From: Actinomadura alba
GTDB lineage: Bacteria > Actinomycetota > Actinomycetes > Streptosporangiales > Streptosporangiaceae
Length of the DNA: 64,000 nucleotides
Assembly (NCBI RefSeq): GCF_014323705.1
Contig: NZ_JABVEC010000004.1
Coordinates: 248,001-312,000 of the forward strand
Direction of reading: 5' to 3'
Positions 16,672-26,401 of this stretch are shown here, one piece after another. Under the pieces are notes generated by a model that saw only the letters and a list, made by a program, of their open reading frames with translations, made no database searches and was not told the DNA's origin. Both the position numbers and the translations under genes were made by a program. The first letter of the stretch is position 1, and each line of letters starts with the position of its first letter.

Positions 16672-17745
16672 ATGCCCGATATCCACGCCCTGCGCCGGAG
16701 CCTGCTGGCCGAGGCCGTCGCGCGCCGTGACGCCGAGGCGGCGCTCATCACCGCCCTGGTCAACGTCCGCTACCTCACGGGACTGGCGAGCTCCAACGCC
16801 GCCCTGCTCGTCCACGCCGACGGCACGAGCGTCCTGTGCACCGACGGCCGCTACGCGGGCATCGCCGCGTCGATCTGCCCCGAACTCGAACTGGTCGTCG
16901 AGCGCCTGTCGGCGAGGGCGCTGACCGAGCGCGCGGCCTCCGCGGGCGTGCGCAGGCTCGCGTTCGAGGCGCACGCCGTCACCGTGGAGGCATACGGCGA
17001 GCTCACCGGAGCCGGGCCGGAGCTGGTGCCCCTGGGCCGGGCGGTGGAAGAGCTCCGCACGGTCAAGGACGAAGGCGAGATCGACCTTCTGCGCGAGGCC
17101 TGCGCCATCACCGACCAGGCGTTCACAGACGTGCACACGAAGATCGCGCCCGGCGTGACCGAGCGGGAGATCGCCGTCGCCCTGGAGCGCCGGATGGTCG
17201 ACCTCGGCGCCGAACGGCCCGCCTTCGAGTCGATCGTGGCGAGCGGCCCCAACGGCGCGATCCCGCACCACCGCCCGGGAGCGCGCGCCATCGAGGTGGG
17301 TGACCTGGTCACCATGGACTTCGGCGCGTTGTACGGCGGCTACCACGCGGACATGACCCGTACCGTCGCCGTCGGGCACGTCGCCGGCTGGCAGCGAGCC
17401 GTCTACGACCTGGTCGCCGCGGCGCAGCGTGCGGGGAGCGCGGCGGCCGTGCCCGGTGCCGATGTCGGCGACGTGGACGCCGCCGCCCGTGACATCATCA
17501 AGGCGGCCGGTCACGGGGACGACTTCTCCCACGGGCTCGGGCACGGCGTGGGCCTGGAGATCCACGAGGCACCGCTGCTCGGGTACGACAAGACCGGTAA
17601 ACTGGTTGATCGGGTTCCGATCACCGCCGAACCCGGCGTGTATCTGGCCGGCCGAGGCGGGGTCCGCATCGAGGACACACTGGTGGTCCGGGCGGACGGC
17701 CCGGAACTCCTCACCAAGACGACCAAGGAACTGCTCGTACTGTGA
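16672..17745 (+). CDS. Xaa-Pro aminopeptidase/dipeptidase (M24 family)
   Basis: Cytosolic metallopeptidase predicted to cleave X-Pro bonds in peptides. The 357-aa sequence has the creatinase-like N-terminal domain (~1-125) and the pita-bread M24 domain: [20 protein letters not shown] with the two metal Asp residues near 218-232, [12 protein letters not shown] with the metal His near 290, and the metal Glu residues in ITAEPGVYL and [10 protein letters not shown]. It is followed 31 bp later by efp, as in many actinobacteria where this peptidase precedes efp and nusB. Confidence 0.92.
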   Translation: MPDIHALRRSLLAEAVARRDAEAALITALVNVRYLTGLASSNAALLVHADGTSVLCTDGRYAGIAASICPELELVVERLSARALTERAASAGVRRLAFEAHAVTVEAYGELTGAGPELVPLGRAVEELRTVKDEGEIDLLREACAITDQAFTDVHTKIAPGVTEREIAVALERRMVDLGAERPAFESIVASGPNGAIPHHRPGARAIEVGDLVTMDFGALYGGYHADMTRTVAVGHVAGWQRAVYDLVAAAQRAGSAAAVPGADVGDVDAAARDIIKAAGHGDDFSHGLGHGVGLEIHEAPLLGYDKTGKLVDRVPITAEPGVYLAGRGGVRIEDTLVVRADGPELLTKTTKELLVL

Positions 17746-17776
17746 CGGGCGTTCCGCGTACGGGAGAGACGACCTA

Positions 17777-18337
17777 GTGGCGACGACGAACGACCTCAAG
17801 AACGGCCTGGTGCTGAAGCTCGATGGTGGTGACCTGTGGGCCGTCGTGGAGTTCCAGCATGTCAAGCCCGGTAAGGGCGGCGCGTTTGTCCGCACCAAGC
17901 TGAAGAACGTGCTCTCCGGCAAGGTGGTCGACAAGACGTTCAACGCCGGCGTCAAGGTCGATGTGGCGAACGTCGACAAGCGGGAGATGCAGTACTCGTA
18001 CAAGGACGCCGACGAGTTCGTCTTCATGGACACCGAGACCTACGACATGCTGCACGTCTCCGGCACGACGGTCGGCGACGCCGCCAACTACATGCTCGAG
18101 AACACGCTGGCGACGGTCGCCATCCACGAGGGCTCCCCGCTGTACGTCGACCTGCCCGCCGCGGCGGTGCTCGAGGTGACGCACACCGAGCCGGGGCTGC
18201 AGGGCGACCGGTCCACCGGCGGCACCAAGCCGGCGACGCTCGAGACCGGCGCCGAGATCAAGGTGCCGCTGTTCATCACCACCGGTGAGAAGGTGAAGGT
18301 CGACACCCGTTCCGGCGAGTATCTCGGCCGCGGCTGA
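17777..18337 (+). CDS. efp: Elongation factor P
   Basis: Relieves ribosome stalling at polyproline. The 186-aa product has the three beta-barrel domains of EF-P. The domain I loop reads [15 protein letters not shown], with Lys at the tip position that enters the peptidyl-transferase centre. No epmA/epmB or earP modification gene is in the window, so any modification is unknown. GTG 17777 is chosen because it gives the family N-terminus ([10 protein letters not shown]); the frame is open upstream through pepQ. The TGA overlaps the nusB ATG (TGATG). Confidence 0.97.
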   Translation: MATTNDLKNGLVLKLDGGDLWAVVEFQHVKPGKGGAFVRTKLKNVLSGKVVDKTFNAGVKVDVANVDKREMQYSYKDADEFVFMDTETYDMLHVSGTTVGDAANYMLENTLATVAIHEGSPLYVDLPAAAVLEVTHTEPGLQGDRSTGGTKPATLETGAEIKVPLFITTGEKVKVDTRSGEYLGRG

Positions 18338-18753
18338 TGGCCGCACGCAGCAAGGCGCGCAAACGGGCGTTCGAGGTGCTCTTCGAGGCGGAGCAGAGAG
18401 GGGTTTCGACCGGGGACGTGCTCGGCCGGCGCAACCGGCCCGAGGCCGAGGAACTGGCCGAGTACGGTCACGCCATGCGGTTGATCGAGGGCGTCGAGGC
18501 ACACCGCGAGCGGATCGACGAGCTGATCGCCACCTACGCGGTCGGCTGGACGCTCGACCGGATGCCCGCCGTCGACCGCACGATCCTGCGCCTGGGCCTC
18601 TACGAGCTGTTGTGGGTCGACGACGTACCGGACGCCGTGGCGATCAGTGAGGCGGTGGCCCTGGCCACCGACTTCTCCACGGAGGAGTCCCCCCGGTTCG
18701 TCAACGGCCTGCTCTCGCGGTTGCAGCAGCTCAAGCCGTCGCTGGCGCTCTGA
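18337..18753 (+). CDS. nusB: Transcription antitermination factor NusB
   Basis: Binds boxA RNA with NusE in rRNA antitermination complexes. The 138-aa all-helical protein shows ARSKARKRAFEVLFEAEQRG at the N-terminus, MPAVDRTILRLGLYELLW (~residues 73-90) and SPRFVNGLLSRLQQ at the C-terminus. The ATG overlaps the efp stop by one base, implying coupled translation. Confidence 0.96.
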   Translation: MAARSKARKRAFEVLFEAEQRGVSTGDVLGRRNRPEAEELAEYGHAMRLIEGVEAHRERIDELIATYAVGWTLDRMPAVDRTILRLGLYELLWVDDVPDAVAISEAVALATDFSTEESPRFVNGLLSRLQQLKPSLAL

Positions 18754-18810
18754 CCGCCGGAAACGGAGATCGTGTCGGCAACGTCCGGCGCCGTGACTAT
18801 GGTGGGGTCG

Positions 18811-19614
18811 ATGACCGACGTGAGGAGCGACGCCGTGGCCGATCGGCTGGGCGACCGTCCGGGGAGCAGGCCCGGCGCCCGCGGGGCGAGCAGGGTCCGG
18901 ACCGCCGTCGTATGGGAGATCCTGCGTGAGGTGCTCGACCAAAGCGCCAAGGCGTCCGGGCGCGCCGCCCTCGACGTGGTCGACGCGGGCGGCGGCACGG
19001 GCGGTTTCGCCGTGCCGCTCGCCGAACTCGGGCACCGGGTCACCGTCGTCGACGCCAGCCCCGACGCCCTCGCCGCGCTCGAGCGCCGTGCGGCCGAGTC
19101 CGGCGTCACCGTCAACGCCGTGCAGGGGGACGCCGACGATCTTCTGGGCATGGTCGGCGCGGCGAGCGCCGACCTCATCCTGTGCCACAGCGTCCTCGAG
19201 TACGTCGACGATCCCGCGCTGGTCTTCGCCGCCATGGCCCGTACCGTCCGGCCCGGCGGGGCGGTCAGCGTGCTCGTGGCGGGTCAGGTGGCGACCGCGC
19301 TGCACCGGGCGGTGAACGGCCACTTCGACGACGCCCGCCGCGTGCTCGCCGATCCCGACGGCCGATGGGGCGACCGCGATCCGATGCCCCGGCGCTTCAC
19401 GCGCGAGTCCCTCGCCGAACTAGCCGGTGTGGCGGGCCTGCGGGCCGGTGAGGTGCACGGCGTACGGATCTTCGCCGACCTGGTGCCGGGCGGCCTCGTC
19501 GACGGCGACCCCGAGGCGGCCGAGGCGTTGATCACCCTGGAGGCCGCCGCCTCCACCCACCCCGTCCTGCGCGACCTCGCCACCCAGCTCCACCTGCTGG
19601 CCCACCGCGGATGA
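18811..19614 (+). CDS. SAM-dependent class I methyltransferase
   Basis: A 267-aa methyltransferase with the Rossmann motif I VVDAGGGTGGFAVPLAELGH, acidic motif VTVVDASPDALAAL, a NAVQGDADDL motif II and post-motif LILCHSVLEYVDDP. Such SmtA/UbiE-like enzymes have varied substrates and none is identifiable here. ATG 18811 is preferred over ATG 18772 because TATGGT lies 7 nt upstream (leaderless geometry), while GGTGGGG could also serve as ribosome binding site. It lies 57 bp downstream of nusB and 19 bp upstream of dinB. Confidence 0.82.
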   Translation: MTDVRSDAVADRLGDRPGSRPGARGASRVRTAVVWEILREVLDQSAKASGRAALDVVDAGGGTGGFAVPLAELGHRVTVVDASPDALAALERRAAESGVTVNAVQGDADDLLGMVGAASADLILCHSVLEYVDDPALVFAAMARTVRPGGAVSVLVAGQVATALHRAVNGHFDDARRVLADPDGRWGDRDPMPRRFTRESLAELAGVAGLRAGEVHGVRIFADLVPGGLVDGDPEAAEALITLEAAASTHPVLRDLATQLHLLAHRG

Positions 19615-19633
19615 CCGCGAGCGGGGCGGGCCG

Positions 19634-20884
19634 ATGAGCAGGAAGCAGCAGTTGCACCGGCCCGGGCCGCAGCCGGGGCCGCCGGGCGACGACACGGGCT
19701 GCGCGATCCTGCACGTCGACATGGACGCCTTCTTCGTCAGCGTGGAACTGCTCAGCCGTCCCGAACTGCGCGGCGCACCGGTCGTGGTCGGGGGAGCCGG
19801 TCCGCGCGGGGTCGTCGCGGCGGCCTCGTACGAGGCACGCGGCTACGGCGTGCACTCGGCCATGCCGATGACGCGGGCCCGGCGCCTGTGCCCGATGGCG
19901 GTGGTGCTGCCGCCTCGGCACGACGTCTACGCCGAGGTCTCCGCCGCCGTCATGGAGGTGTTCCGCTCGATCACCCCCCTCGTCGAACCGCTCGCCATGG
20001 ACGAGGCTTTCCTCGACGTCAAGGGGGCCCTGCGCAGGCTCGGCCGGCCGGCCGAGATCGCGCGGCTCATCCGGGCACAGGTGAGCGAACAGCAGGGCAT
20101 CACCTGCTCGGTGGGGGTGGCGAGCACCAAGTTCGTGGCCAAGCTGGCCTCCACCCGGTGCAAGCCCGACGGCATGTTCGTGGTGCCGGCGGGCGGCGTC
20201 ATCGACTTCCTGCACCCGCTGCCCGTGGCGGCCCTGTGGGGCGTGGGCGAGCGTACCGAGCAGACCCTCACGCGCCTCGGCCTGCGGACCGTCCGCGATC
20301 TCGCGCAGGTGCCGCTCGGCGCGCTGCAGCGCGAGCTCGGCGACGCCCTCGGCGCGCATCTGCACGAGCTCGCCTGGGGCCGGGACCCGCGGCCGGTCGT
20401 CGCGACCGGTCAGGACAAGAGCATCGGTGCGGAGGAGACCTTCGACCACGACATCGACGACCCGACGATCATCCGGCGGGAACTGCTGCGGCTTTCCGAG
20501 AAGGTCGGCGTGCGATTGCGGTCGGCCGGGCACGTTGGGCGCACGATAAGCGTCAAACTACGTATGGCGGACTTCAAGACGATGACCCGCTCCCGCACGC
20601 TGCGGGAGCCTACGGATCTGTCTCGTGTGATCTATGCCACAGTATGCGAATTGTACGATGTGGCAGGGCTCGATCGGACACCGCTGAGACTCGTCGGCGT
20701 ACGCGTGGAGAATCTCGGCTCCGCCGAGGAGACCCCCCGCCAACTGGCGCTCGGCGAACCGGATACCGGCTGGCGGGAGGCCGAGCGGGTCATGGACCAG
20801 GCGGCGAGCAAGTTCGGCGCGGGGGCCGTCCGGCCGGCGGCGCTCATGAGACGTGGTGACGGTAGTGACACGAGGGAGAGATGA
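19634..20884 (+). CDS. dinB: DNA polymerase IV (Y family)
   Basis: Error-prone translesion polymerase. The 416-aa protein has an N-terminal extension of ~25 residues, then ILHVDMDAFFVSVE with the first catalytic Asp, SYEARGYGVHSAMPMTRA, and PLAMDEAFLDVKGALR with the second catalytic Asp-Glu pair. The helix-hairpin-helix is at ALWGVGERTEQTLTRLGLRT, and the little-finger domain follows. QLALGEP near residue 382 is a plausible beta-clamp motif. The usual Ser two residues before the DE pair is Ala here (LAMDEAFLD instead of SxDEAxLD). No LexA site was seen upstream. Confidence 0.93.
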   Translation: MSRKQQLHRPGPQPGPPGDDTGCAILHVDMDAFFVSVELLSRPELRGAPVVVGGAGPRGVVAAASYEARGYGVHSAMPMTRARRLCPMAVVLPPRHDVYAEVSAAVMEVFRSITPLVEPLAMDEAFLDVKGALRRLGRPAEIARLIRAQVSEQQGITCSVGVASTKFVAKLASTRCKPDGMFVVPAGGVIDFLHPLPVAALWGVGERTEQTLTRLGLRTVRDLAQVPLGALQRELGDALGAHLHELAWGRDPRPVVATGQDKSIGAEETFDHDIDDPTIIRRELLRLSEKVGVRLRSAGHVGRTISVKLRMADFKTMTRSRTLREPTDLSRVIYATVCELYDVAGLDRTPLRLVGVRVENLGSAEETPRQLALGEPDTGWREAERVMDQAASKFGAGAVRPAALMRRGDGSDTRER

Positions 20885-20938
20885 CGATGATCGGAGCGCG
20901 TGATCACCGCTGCGCGCGGTCCTCTCCGGGACGTTTTC

Positions 20939-20967
20939 TTTCGAACGCTCGCTCCGCCTCGTATTCT
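20939..20967 (+). promoter_or_regulatory. Candidate promoter of the DUF3040 gene
   Basis: TTTCGA (20939-20944), 17-bp spacer, TATTCT (20962-20967), in an unusually AT-containing patch of the dinB-DUF3040 gap. It would give a ~65-nt leader before GTG 21041. Confidence 0.45.
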
Positions 20968-21040
20968 GGGCATATCACCAATAGCCAGGGCCCCGTCCGG
21001 CGATGCGTTCTCAGCCGTGGGGCAGTCGTTGGGAGGCACC

Positions 21041-21433
21041 GTGCCGCTCTCTGAGCACGAGCAACGTCAGCTCGACCAGATCGAGCGGGCGTTGTACGCC
21101 GAAGATCCGAAGTTCGCCCACGCGGTCCGCTCGACGAACCCCCAGGCGCACTACCGGCGTCGGATCGTCAAAGCCGCACTCGGCTTCGTGCTGGGCGTGT
21201 GCGCTTTGATGGCCGGCCTTGTCGTCAACGTCATGCCGATCAGCATTGTGATCAGTTTGACCGGGTTCGCGCTGATGTTCGTCTGCTGTGTCTGGGGACT
21301 GGTCAGCTGGAAGCGCATGACCGGGGTGGGCACTGAACCGGAGACGCCGCAGAAGAGGCCCGCTCGCTCGGAGCGCAGCGGCTTCATGGAGCGGCTCGAG
21401 GAACGCTGGCGGCGCCGGTCCCAGGGCGAGTGA
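21041..21433 (+). CDS. DUF3040 domain membrane protein
   Basis: A 130-aa protein of the actinobacterial DUF3040 family. It starts PLSEHEQRQLDQIERALYAE, a hallmark of the family, has two transmembrane helices (ALGFVLGVCALMAGLVVNV and ISIVISLTGFALMFVCCVWG) and a basic C-terminal tail. Start GTG 21041 follows GGGAGG. Function unknown; the gene commonly lies near the mraZ/dcw region in actinobacteria, as here. Confidence 0.88.
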   Translation: MPLSEHEQRQLDQIERALYAEDPKFAHAVRSTNPQAHYRRRIVKAALGFVLGVCALMAGLVVNVMPISIVISLTGFALMFVCCVWGLVSWKRMTGVGTEPETPQKRPARSERSGFMERLEERWRRRSQGE

Positions 21434-21496
21434 CGGCCGTCCCGGTCCGTCGCACCACGGCCGGGCGCGTCACCGCCCGGCCGGCACGTCCGCCCG

Positions 21497-23956
21497 TCAG
21501 CCGCGCCGGCGGGGTGGCCTGCTCAGCCGGGTGACCAGCAGCTCGATGGCGTCGAGCGCGCGTCCCGCCGCCTGCCGGAAGCCGATCAAGGCGGAGGGCG
21601 GCACCAGCCTGGCCCGCCACCGGGTGAGCCACGACACCGAGCGGGCGAAGGCCTCGCGGACCAGCCGTGAATCCGCGCGCAACGACTCCACATCGGCGGG
21701 CACGGGCGCGTAGCGCGCCCGTTCCTCGGCGAGGGCGATCCGGCCCAGCGCGCCCTCGGCCTCGGCGTCGAGCCGCAGGTGTTCGGCGAGCCGGCGGGAG
21801 GTCGCGCGCGGGCTCTCGTTGGTCCGCCAGGGCAGCCGGTGATCGATCGCGTCGGTCCTCAGCTGAGTCCAGGCGGCGTTGGCCCGGTCGCGGGCCTGCT
21901 GCGGCACCGGTTCGTCACGCCCCGGGGGCGGCCGTTCGGACGCCTCGCCGGGCCGCGCATGGCCGAGGACGAGCGTGTAGCCGGCACGCCGCCACCGGCG
22001 CCTGCGATTCAGCGTCGCGAGGGTCATGGGCGCCATCATGATCAACACGATCAGCGCGACCACGGCGATCCACGCCGGTGAGAGCCACCATCCTCCCGAC
22101 TCCTGGGGCAGCTCCGCTCCGCCCGCCAGGTCGGGATCGTCCGGCCGGGCACCGGGAGTCGCGCCGGGCGAGGCGCCCGCGGCACCGGCCGACTCGCTCG
22201 GCGTGGGCGTGGCCTCGGCGCCCGGCGCCGGCGCTTCGCTCGCTGAGGCCGGCTCGCTGTACGGGGGGACGCTCGCTGTGCCCTGGCCGACGACGCCCGA
22301 AGGCGTCGGTTCGAAGCGCACCCACCCGGCGCCCTCGAAGTACAGTTCCGGCCAGGCGTGGGCGTCCCTGGACCGCACGATCCAGGAACCGTCGGTCGCC
22401 TGGGTGCCCGCCGTGTAGCCCATCGCCACCCGCGCCGGAATGCCGAGGGTACGGGCGAGAAGGGCCATCGACGCGGCGAACTGCTCGCAGTAGCCCCGCT
22501 TGCTCCGGGTCAGGAAGTCGACGAGGTCGGACACGTGCTTGGGCGACTGCTTGGACAGGTCGTAGGTGAACTCTCCCGACCGGGTGAACCAGGCCTGTAG
22601 CGCCACGGCCTTCTCGTACAGCGATGGGGCGTCCGCGGTCTGGTCCATCGCCAGCCGCCGGACGCTCTCGGGGACCTGACGGGGGATGTCGAGGTAGCGG
22701 ACGGTGATGTCGGCCGGAGCCCGGTCGGAAGCGGTGGCCAGCTGCGCCTGCGTCGGCTGCACGCGCAGGCTGTCCACGGAGTAGGTCCGCCCGCCCGCGG
22801 CGTCGCGAAGGGAGTAGACCATGAGCGACCGCGGGTCGACCCGCCAGTCGCCCTCGACGGCGATCTGGACCGGTGGGTACGGCATCGGCAGGAACGTCAT
22901 GTCCCTCACCCGGCGCTCGATCCGGATCCGCGTATTGACCGGCTGGGTCGGCGCGAAGCTCAGTCCGGCCGCGGCCGGAAGCGCGCCGCCGTCGATGGGG
23001 TTCGTGACACCGTTCCGCAGGGGGGTGTAGGTCCACCGGTCGCCGTCGAACCGGTCCAGGGCGTACATCCGGAGGTAGTCGGGCCGTTCGGTGGCGTTGG
23101 TGCGATAGGTCAGCACGACCGCGTCGTCCTGGCGGGCCAGTTCGCGCTTGAGGCTGACGAGCGGATCGAGGGTCGTGACCGTCGCCGAACCGGACCCCCC
23201 GCCCCTTCCGGCTCCGCCCATGCCGAACATGCCGCGCGGATGGATGCCAGGGATGACGGTCGGCAGCAACACCGCGATCGCCACGGCGGTGAGCCCGACG
23301 CGATATCCGGTGGCGGCCAGTGCGGCGGCGCCCGGCTGCTCACGAGGGGCCGCCGCGGACCAGCGGCGAGTGAAGACGGGCCGGCCCCAGCCGTTCACCT
23401 GCTCGCTCGAGTCGGCCAGCAGCAGCCCCATGAATCCCACCGCGCCGAGGAGGAACGCGACCCAGCTCACGCTCTCCTCACGGACCGCGGCCGGCACGCT
23501 GTACATCGCCAGCAGGGGCAGCCCCGCCGCCGCGGCCCGCCGCAGCCGCACGACCAGGAAGTCCACCAGGACGGCGACCAGCCCGATCCCCAGCGTGCCC
23601 ATCAGCTCGACGCCGGGTCCCAGCGGGACCGGCGCCGCGTACTTGTTCGCGACCTGCCAGCCCTCGTCGAGGAGCTCGTTCAGGCCGTTCAGGGACGCCG
23701 GGGTCGGGATGATCCCGAGGAGGGCCTCGGCGGGGGTGTACACCACGGTGACGTACAGCAGCATCGTGACCAGCCCGGCGACGATGTCGACCGGCACGGG
23801 GAGCCGGAACCGGCGCGCCAGCAGGCCCGCCGCCGCCGCGGCGAGCACGGCGCCGAAGCCGGGCACCACCCACTTGGCACTGTCGTACAGCGGATACAGC
23901 CCGATGGAGCTCAGCAGGGTCGCCGCCGCGGCGACGGCGGTAAGCCTCATCTTCAT
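21497..23956 (-). CDS. TgpA-type transglutaminase-like membrane protein (DUF3488)
   Basis: An 819-aa membrane protein with ~6 N-terminal transmembrane helices (to ~residue 240), a large extracytoplasmic transglutaminase-like domain, one transmembrane helix (TPAWIAVVALIVLIMMAP-like, ~655) and a cytoplasmic C-terminal helical domain. The catalytic Cys is in KRGYCEQFAASMALLARTLG (~residue 490) and the His/Asp partners are in RSRDAHAWPELYFEGAGWVR (~530). An ATG at 23956 overlapping the DUF58 gene stop as ATGA fixes the start. Third gene of moxR-DUF58-tgpA; such clusters are thought to assemble or mature extracytoplasmic protein complexes, but the substrate is unknown. A Pro/Ala/Ser-rich linker (~595-650) precedes the last helix. 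Confidence 0.9.
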   Translation of the reverse strand: MKMRLTAVAAAATLLSSIGLYPLYDSAKWVVPGFGAVLAAAAAGLLARRFRLPVPVDIVAGLVTMLLYVTVVYTPAEALLGIIPTPASLNGLNELLDEGWQVANKYAAPVPLGPGVELMGTLGIGLVAVLVDFLVVRLRRAAAAGLPLLAMYSVPAAVREESVSWVAFLLGAVGFMGLLLADSSEQVNGWGRPVFTRRWSAAAPREQPGAAALAATGYRVGLTAVAIAVLLPTVIPGIHPRGMFGMGGAGRGGGSGSATVTTLDPLVSLKRELARQDDAVVLTYRTNATERPDYLRMYALDRFDGDRWTYTPLRNGVTNPIDGGALPAAAGLSFAPTQPVNTRIRIERRVRDMTFLPMPYPPVQIAVEGDWRVDPRSLMVYSLRDAAGGRTYSVDSLRVQPTQAQLATASDRAPADITVRYLDIPRQVPESVRRLAMDQTADAPSLYEKAVALQAWFTRSGEFTYDLSKQSPKHVSDLVDFLTRSKRGYCEQFAASMALLARTLGIPARVAMGYTAGTQATDGSWIVRSRDAHAWPELYFEGAGWVRFEPTPSGVVGQGTASVPPYSEPASASEAPAPGAEATPTPSESAGAAGASPGATPGARPDDPDLAGGAELPQESGGWWLSPAWIAVVALIVLIMMAPMTLATLNRRRRWRRAGYTLVLGHARPGEASERPPPGRDEPVPQQARDRANAAWTQLRTDAIDHRLPWRTNESPRATSRRLAEHLRLDAEAEGALGRIALAEERARYAPVPADVESLRADSRLVREAFARSVSWLTRWRARLVPPSALIGFRQAAGRALDAIELLVTRLSRPPRRRG

Positions 23957-25332
23957 GCCTCGTCCCCCGGGTGGTGGCGGGTGTGATGGCGGGCGCGCGA
24001 CCCGTTCCGCGTCGCGCCGTCTTCGCGGCCATGCCTTCCCCGGCCGGTCACGCGGTGGCGGACGGCGTTGAGCCCGGCGTTCTCCGCGGCCTGGTCGGCG
24101 GTGGCCCAGACGCTCGCCAGCGCGCCGGCCGAGGGGATGATGACGACGCGCCAGCCGGCCGCACGCAGGATGTCGGCCGCCGTGCGGGTCGACGGGTCCG
24201 GCGGCGCGCCCTGCTGCGCGGTCACGTCGACGAGGACCGCGACGCAGGTGGAGTTGCCGCGGCGGACCATCGCGACCGATCGTGCCTCGGCGGCGTCGAG
24301 CGCGGCGAACACGCCCACCACCAGGCCGTCGCCCTCCCGTCCCGAACCCGAGGCGGCGCGCAGGGCGGTGAGACCCGCCGTCAGCGACCGGGCGTCGGAG
24401 GTTCGCACCGTGGCGAGGACGTCGAGCAGCGCGCTGTCGAAGACACTCGACGGCGACAGGGTCTCGCCGGTGTCCGTCACCAGGCGGAGGCCGAGGCCCT
24501 CCTGGCTCAGCCATATCCCGATCGAGGCGGTCACCGACACCGCCTGCTCGAAGGACGAGGCCGGCCCCTCACCGCGGTGCACGCGGCGCCGCGTGTCCAG
24601 GAACACGCTTCCGCTGCTCTGCCAGTGCTGCTCCTCGCGCCGGACCATCAGCTCGCCGTAGCGTGCCGTCGAGCGCCAGTGCACCCGGCGCAGATCGTCG
24701 CCCTGCCGGTACTCGCGCGGGGCGATGTCGTCGTCGCCGGTGCTCGACATCGTCCGGGCCCGGCTCTCTCCGCTGCCCGTCCAGGCTCCGCTCACCCGGC
24801 CGCGCGGCAGCGGCACCAGCGCGGGCGTCACCGTCAGCGTGTCCGAGAGGCTGAACGACCGGTCGAGCTCGACCAGCCCGAACGGATCGGCGAGCCGGAC
24901 CGACAACGGGCCCACCCGGTACCGGCCGCGCACGTCGGAGCGGACCCGGTAGCTGAGCTCGCGCGCGCCGTGCGGTTCGATGCGGTCGAGCACGAACCTG
25001 GCCTGCGCGCCCAGGGCATAGGGGACCCTGTCCTCGACCAGCAGCAGCCCGGTCGGGAGCCGCGAGACGTTCTCGAGGCGCAGGTCGACCCGTGCCTCAT
25101 GGCCGACCGGCAGGCGGCTCGGCTCCAGCCGCCGGGCGCACGCGAGGCGGTAGCGGGTCCGCGAGACGGTGATTGCCGAGAGCAGCGGCAGTGCGAGGAC
25201 GAGCAGCCCCGCCCTGAGCAGGTCTCGCTCGCCCAGCACGAAAGCGCACAGGATCGCGGTCACCCCGGCGGCGGCGAAGGATCGACCCCGGGTGGTGAGG
25301 GCGGCGATAGTCCTCTTCATCTTCCAGTCCAC
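23953..25332 (-). CDS. DUF58 domain protein
   Basis: A 459-aa protein with two adjacent N-terminal transmembrane helices (FAAAGVTAILCAFVLG and LLVLALPLLSAITV) and the DUF58/vWA-like core, including the family signature IAPREYRQGDDLRRVHWRST near residue 200. Between MoxR ATPase and the transglutaminase-like protein it is expected to act with MoxR as ATPase plus vWA-type partner, by analogy with MoxR-vWA pairs. Two start codons are possible (25332 and 25320). The C-terminus is Arg/His-rich. The TGA overlaps the next ATG. Confidence 0.88.
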   Translation of the reverse strand: MDWKMKRTIAALTTRGRSFAAAGVTAILCAFVLGERDLLRAGLLVLALPLLSAITVSRTRYRLACARRLEPSRLPVGHEARVDLRLENVSRLPTGLLLVEDRVPYALGAQARFVLDRIEPHGARELSYRVRSDVRGRYRVGPLSVRLADPFGLVELDRSFSLSDTLTVTPALVPLPRGRVSGAWTGSGESRARTMSSTGDDDIAPREYRQGDDLRRVHWRSTARYGELMVRREEQHWQSSGSVFLDTRRRVHRGEGPASSFEQAVSVTASIGIWLSQEGLGLRLVTDTGETLSPSSVFDSALLDVLATVRTSDARSLTAGLTALRAASGSGREGDGLVVGVFAALDAAEARSVAMVRRGNSTCVAVLVDVTAQQGAPPDPSTRTAADILRAAGWRVVIIPSAGALASVWATADQAAENAGLNAVRHRVTGRGRHGREDGATRNGSRARHHTRHHPGDEA

Positions 25333-25417
25333 GATCGAGCGGACCCGCTGACTCGCAGGCGGCGCTGTCTTGTCCCGCGGGTGAGCGCGCAGGCGCGCTC
25401 ACCCGCGCTGGGTGGTT

Positions 25418-26401
25418 TCAGCCGTGCCGGGGGTTCGGAACCGGTACCCGCTCGACGATGTCGGCGACGACCTGCTCCGGCAGCCTCCGCTCCAGCTGGG
25501 CCTCCGAGCTCGGCAGCAGCCGGTGCGCCAGCACCGGCACGGCCAGTTCCTGCAGGTCGTCGGGCAGCGCGTAGTCGCGGTCGTTCAGGGCGGCGTGCGC
25601 CCTCGCGGCCCTGACGAGGTGCAGCGTGGCCCGGGGAGAGGCGCCGAGGCGCAGCTCCGGGTGGTTGCGGGTGGCCGTTACCAGGTCGATCGCGTACTGC
25701 CGAACGGCGGAGGAGACGTGCACCAGCCGTACGACCTCGATCAGCTCGCGGACGTCATCGGCGTAGGCCACGGGCACGAGCCGGTCGAGCGGTGAGGACT
25801 GCCCGTGCACGTCGAGCATCTCCAGCTCGGCGCCGGGATCCGGGTAGCCCATCGAGATCCGCGCGGTGAACCGATCGCGCTGAGCCTCGGGCAGTGGATA
25901 GGTGCCCTCCATCTCGACGGGGTTCTGGGTGGCGACCACCATGAAGGGCCGTTCGAGTACGTACGTGGTGCCGTCGACGGTGACCTGCCGCTCCTCCATG
26001 CACTCCAGCAGGGCGGACTGCGTCTTGGGCGAAGCGCGGTTGATCTCGTCGCCGACGACGATGTTGGCGAACACCGGGCCCGGCTTGAACTCGAACTCGC
26101 GTAGTTCCTGGTTGTAGGCGCTGACCCCCGTGATGTCGCTGGGCAGGAGGTCCGGGGTGAACTGCACCCGCCGGACCGAGCAGTCGACCGAGCGGGCGAG
26201 TGCCTTGGCCAGCATGGTCTTGCCGACCCCGGGCACGTCCTCGATGAGCAGGTGCCCTTCGGCCAGCAGGACCGTGAGCGCCAGCCGTACGACATCCGGC
26301 TTGCCCTCGATGACCGATTCGATGGCACCCCGGATCCTGCCCGAGACCTCCGCCAGCCCGTCCAGCCCGCGGCCGATGTCGCCTTGCGTGCTTACTGCCA
26401 C
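25418..26401 (-). CDS. MoxR-family AAA+ ATPase
   Basis: A 327-aa AAA+ ATPase. Walker A is EDVPGVGKTMLAKALARS (~residue 54), Walker B VVGDEINRASPKTQSALLE (~115), sensor 1 VVATQNPVEMEGTYPLPEA, and the arginine-finger region AQRDRFTARISMGYP. GTG 26401 follows TGAGGAGGG. First gene of the three-gene operon with DUF58 and transglutaminase-like proteins; MoxR proteins act as chaperones activating vWA-partnered systems. TACATA at ~26440 (minus strand) may be its -10. Confidence 0.92.
   Translation of the reverse strand: MAVSTQGDIGRGLDGLAEVSGRIRGAIESVIEGKPDVVRLALTVLLAEGHLLIEDVPGVGKTMLAKALARSVDCSVRRVQFTPDLLPSDITGVSAYNQELREFEFKPGPVFANIVVGDEINRASPKTQSALLECMEERQVTVDGTTYVLERPFMVVATQNPVEMEGTYPLPEAQRDRFTARISMGYPDPGAELEMLDVHGQSSPLDRLVPVAYADDVRELIEVVRLVHVSSAVRQYAIDLVTATRNHPELRLGASPRATLHLVRAARAHAALNDRDYALPDDLQELAVPVLAHRLLPSSEAQLERRLPEQVVADIVERVPVPNPRHG

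Noticed and set aside
16444..18033. 530-codon N-terminal extension of the spermidine-synthase-like frame
   Set aside because: It is antisense to pepQ and efp and has low-complexity composition; a TTG with a ribosome binding site at 16443 gives a sensible membrane protein.
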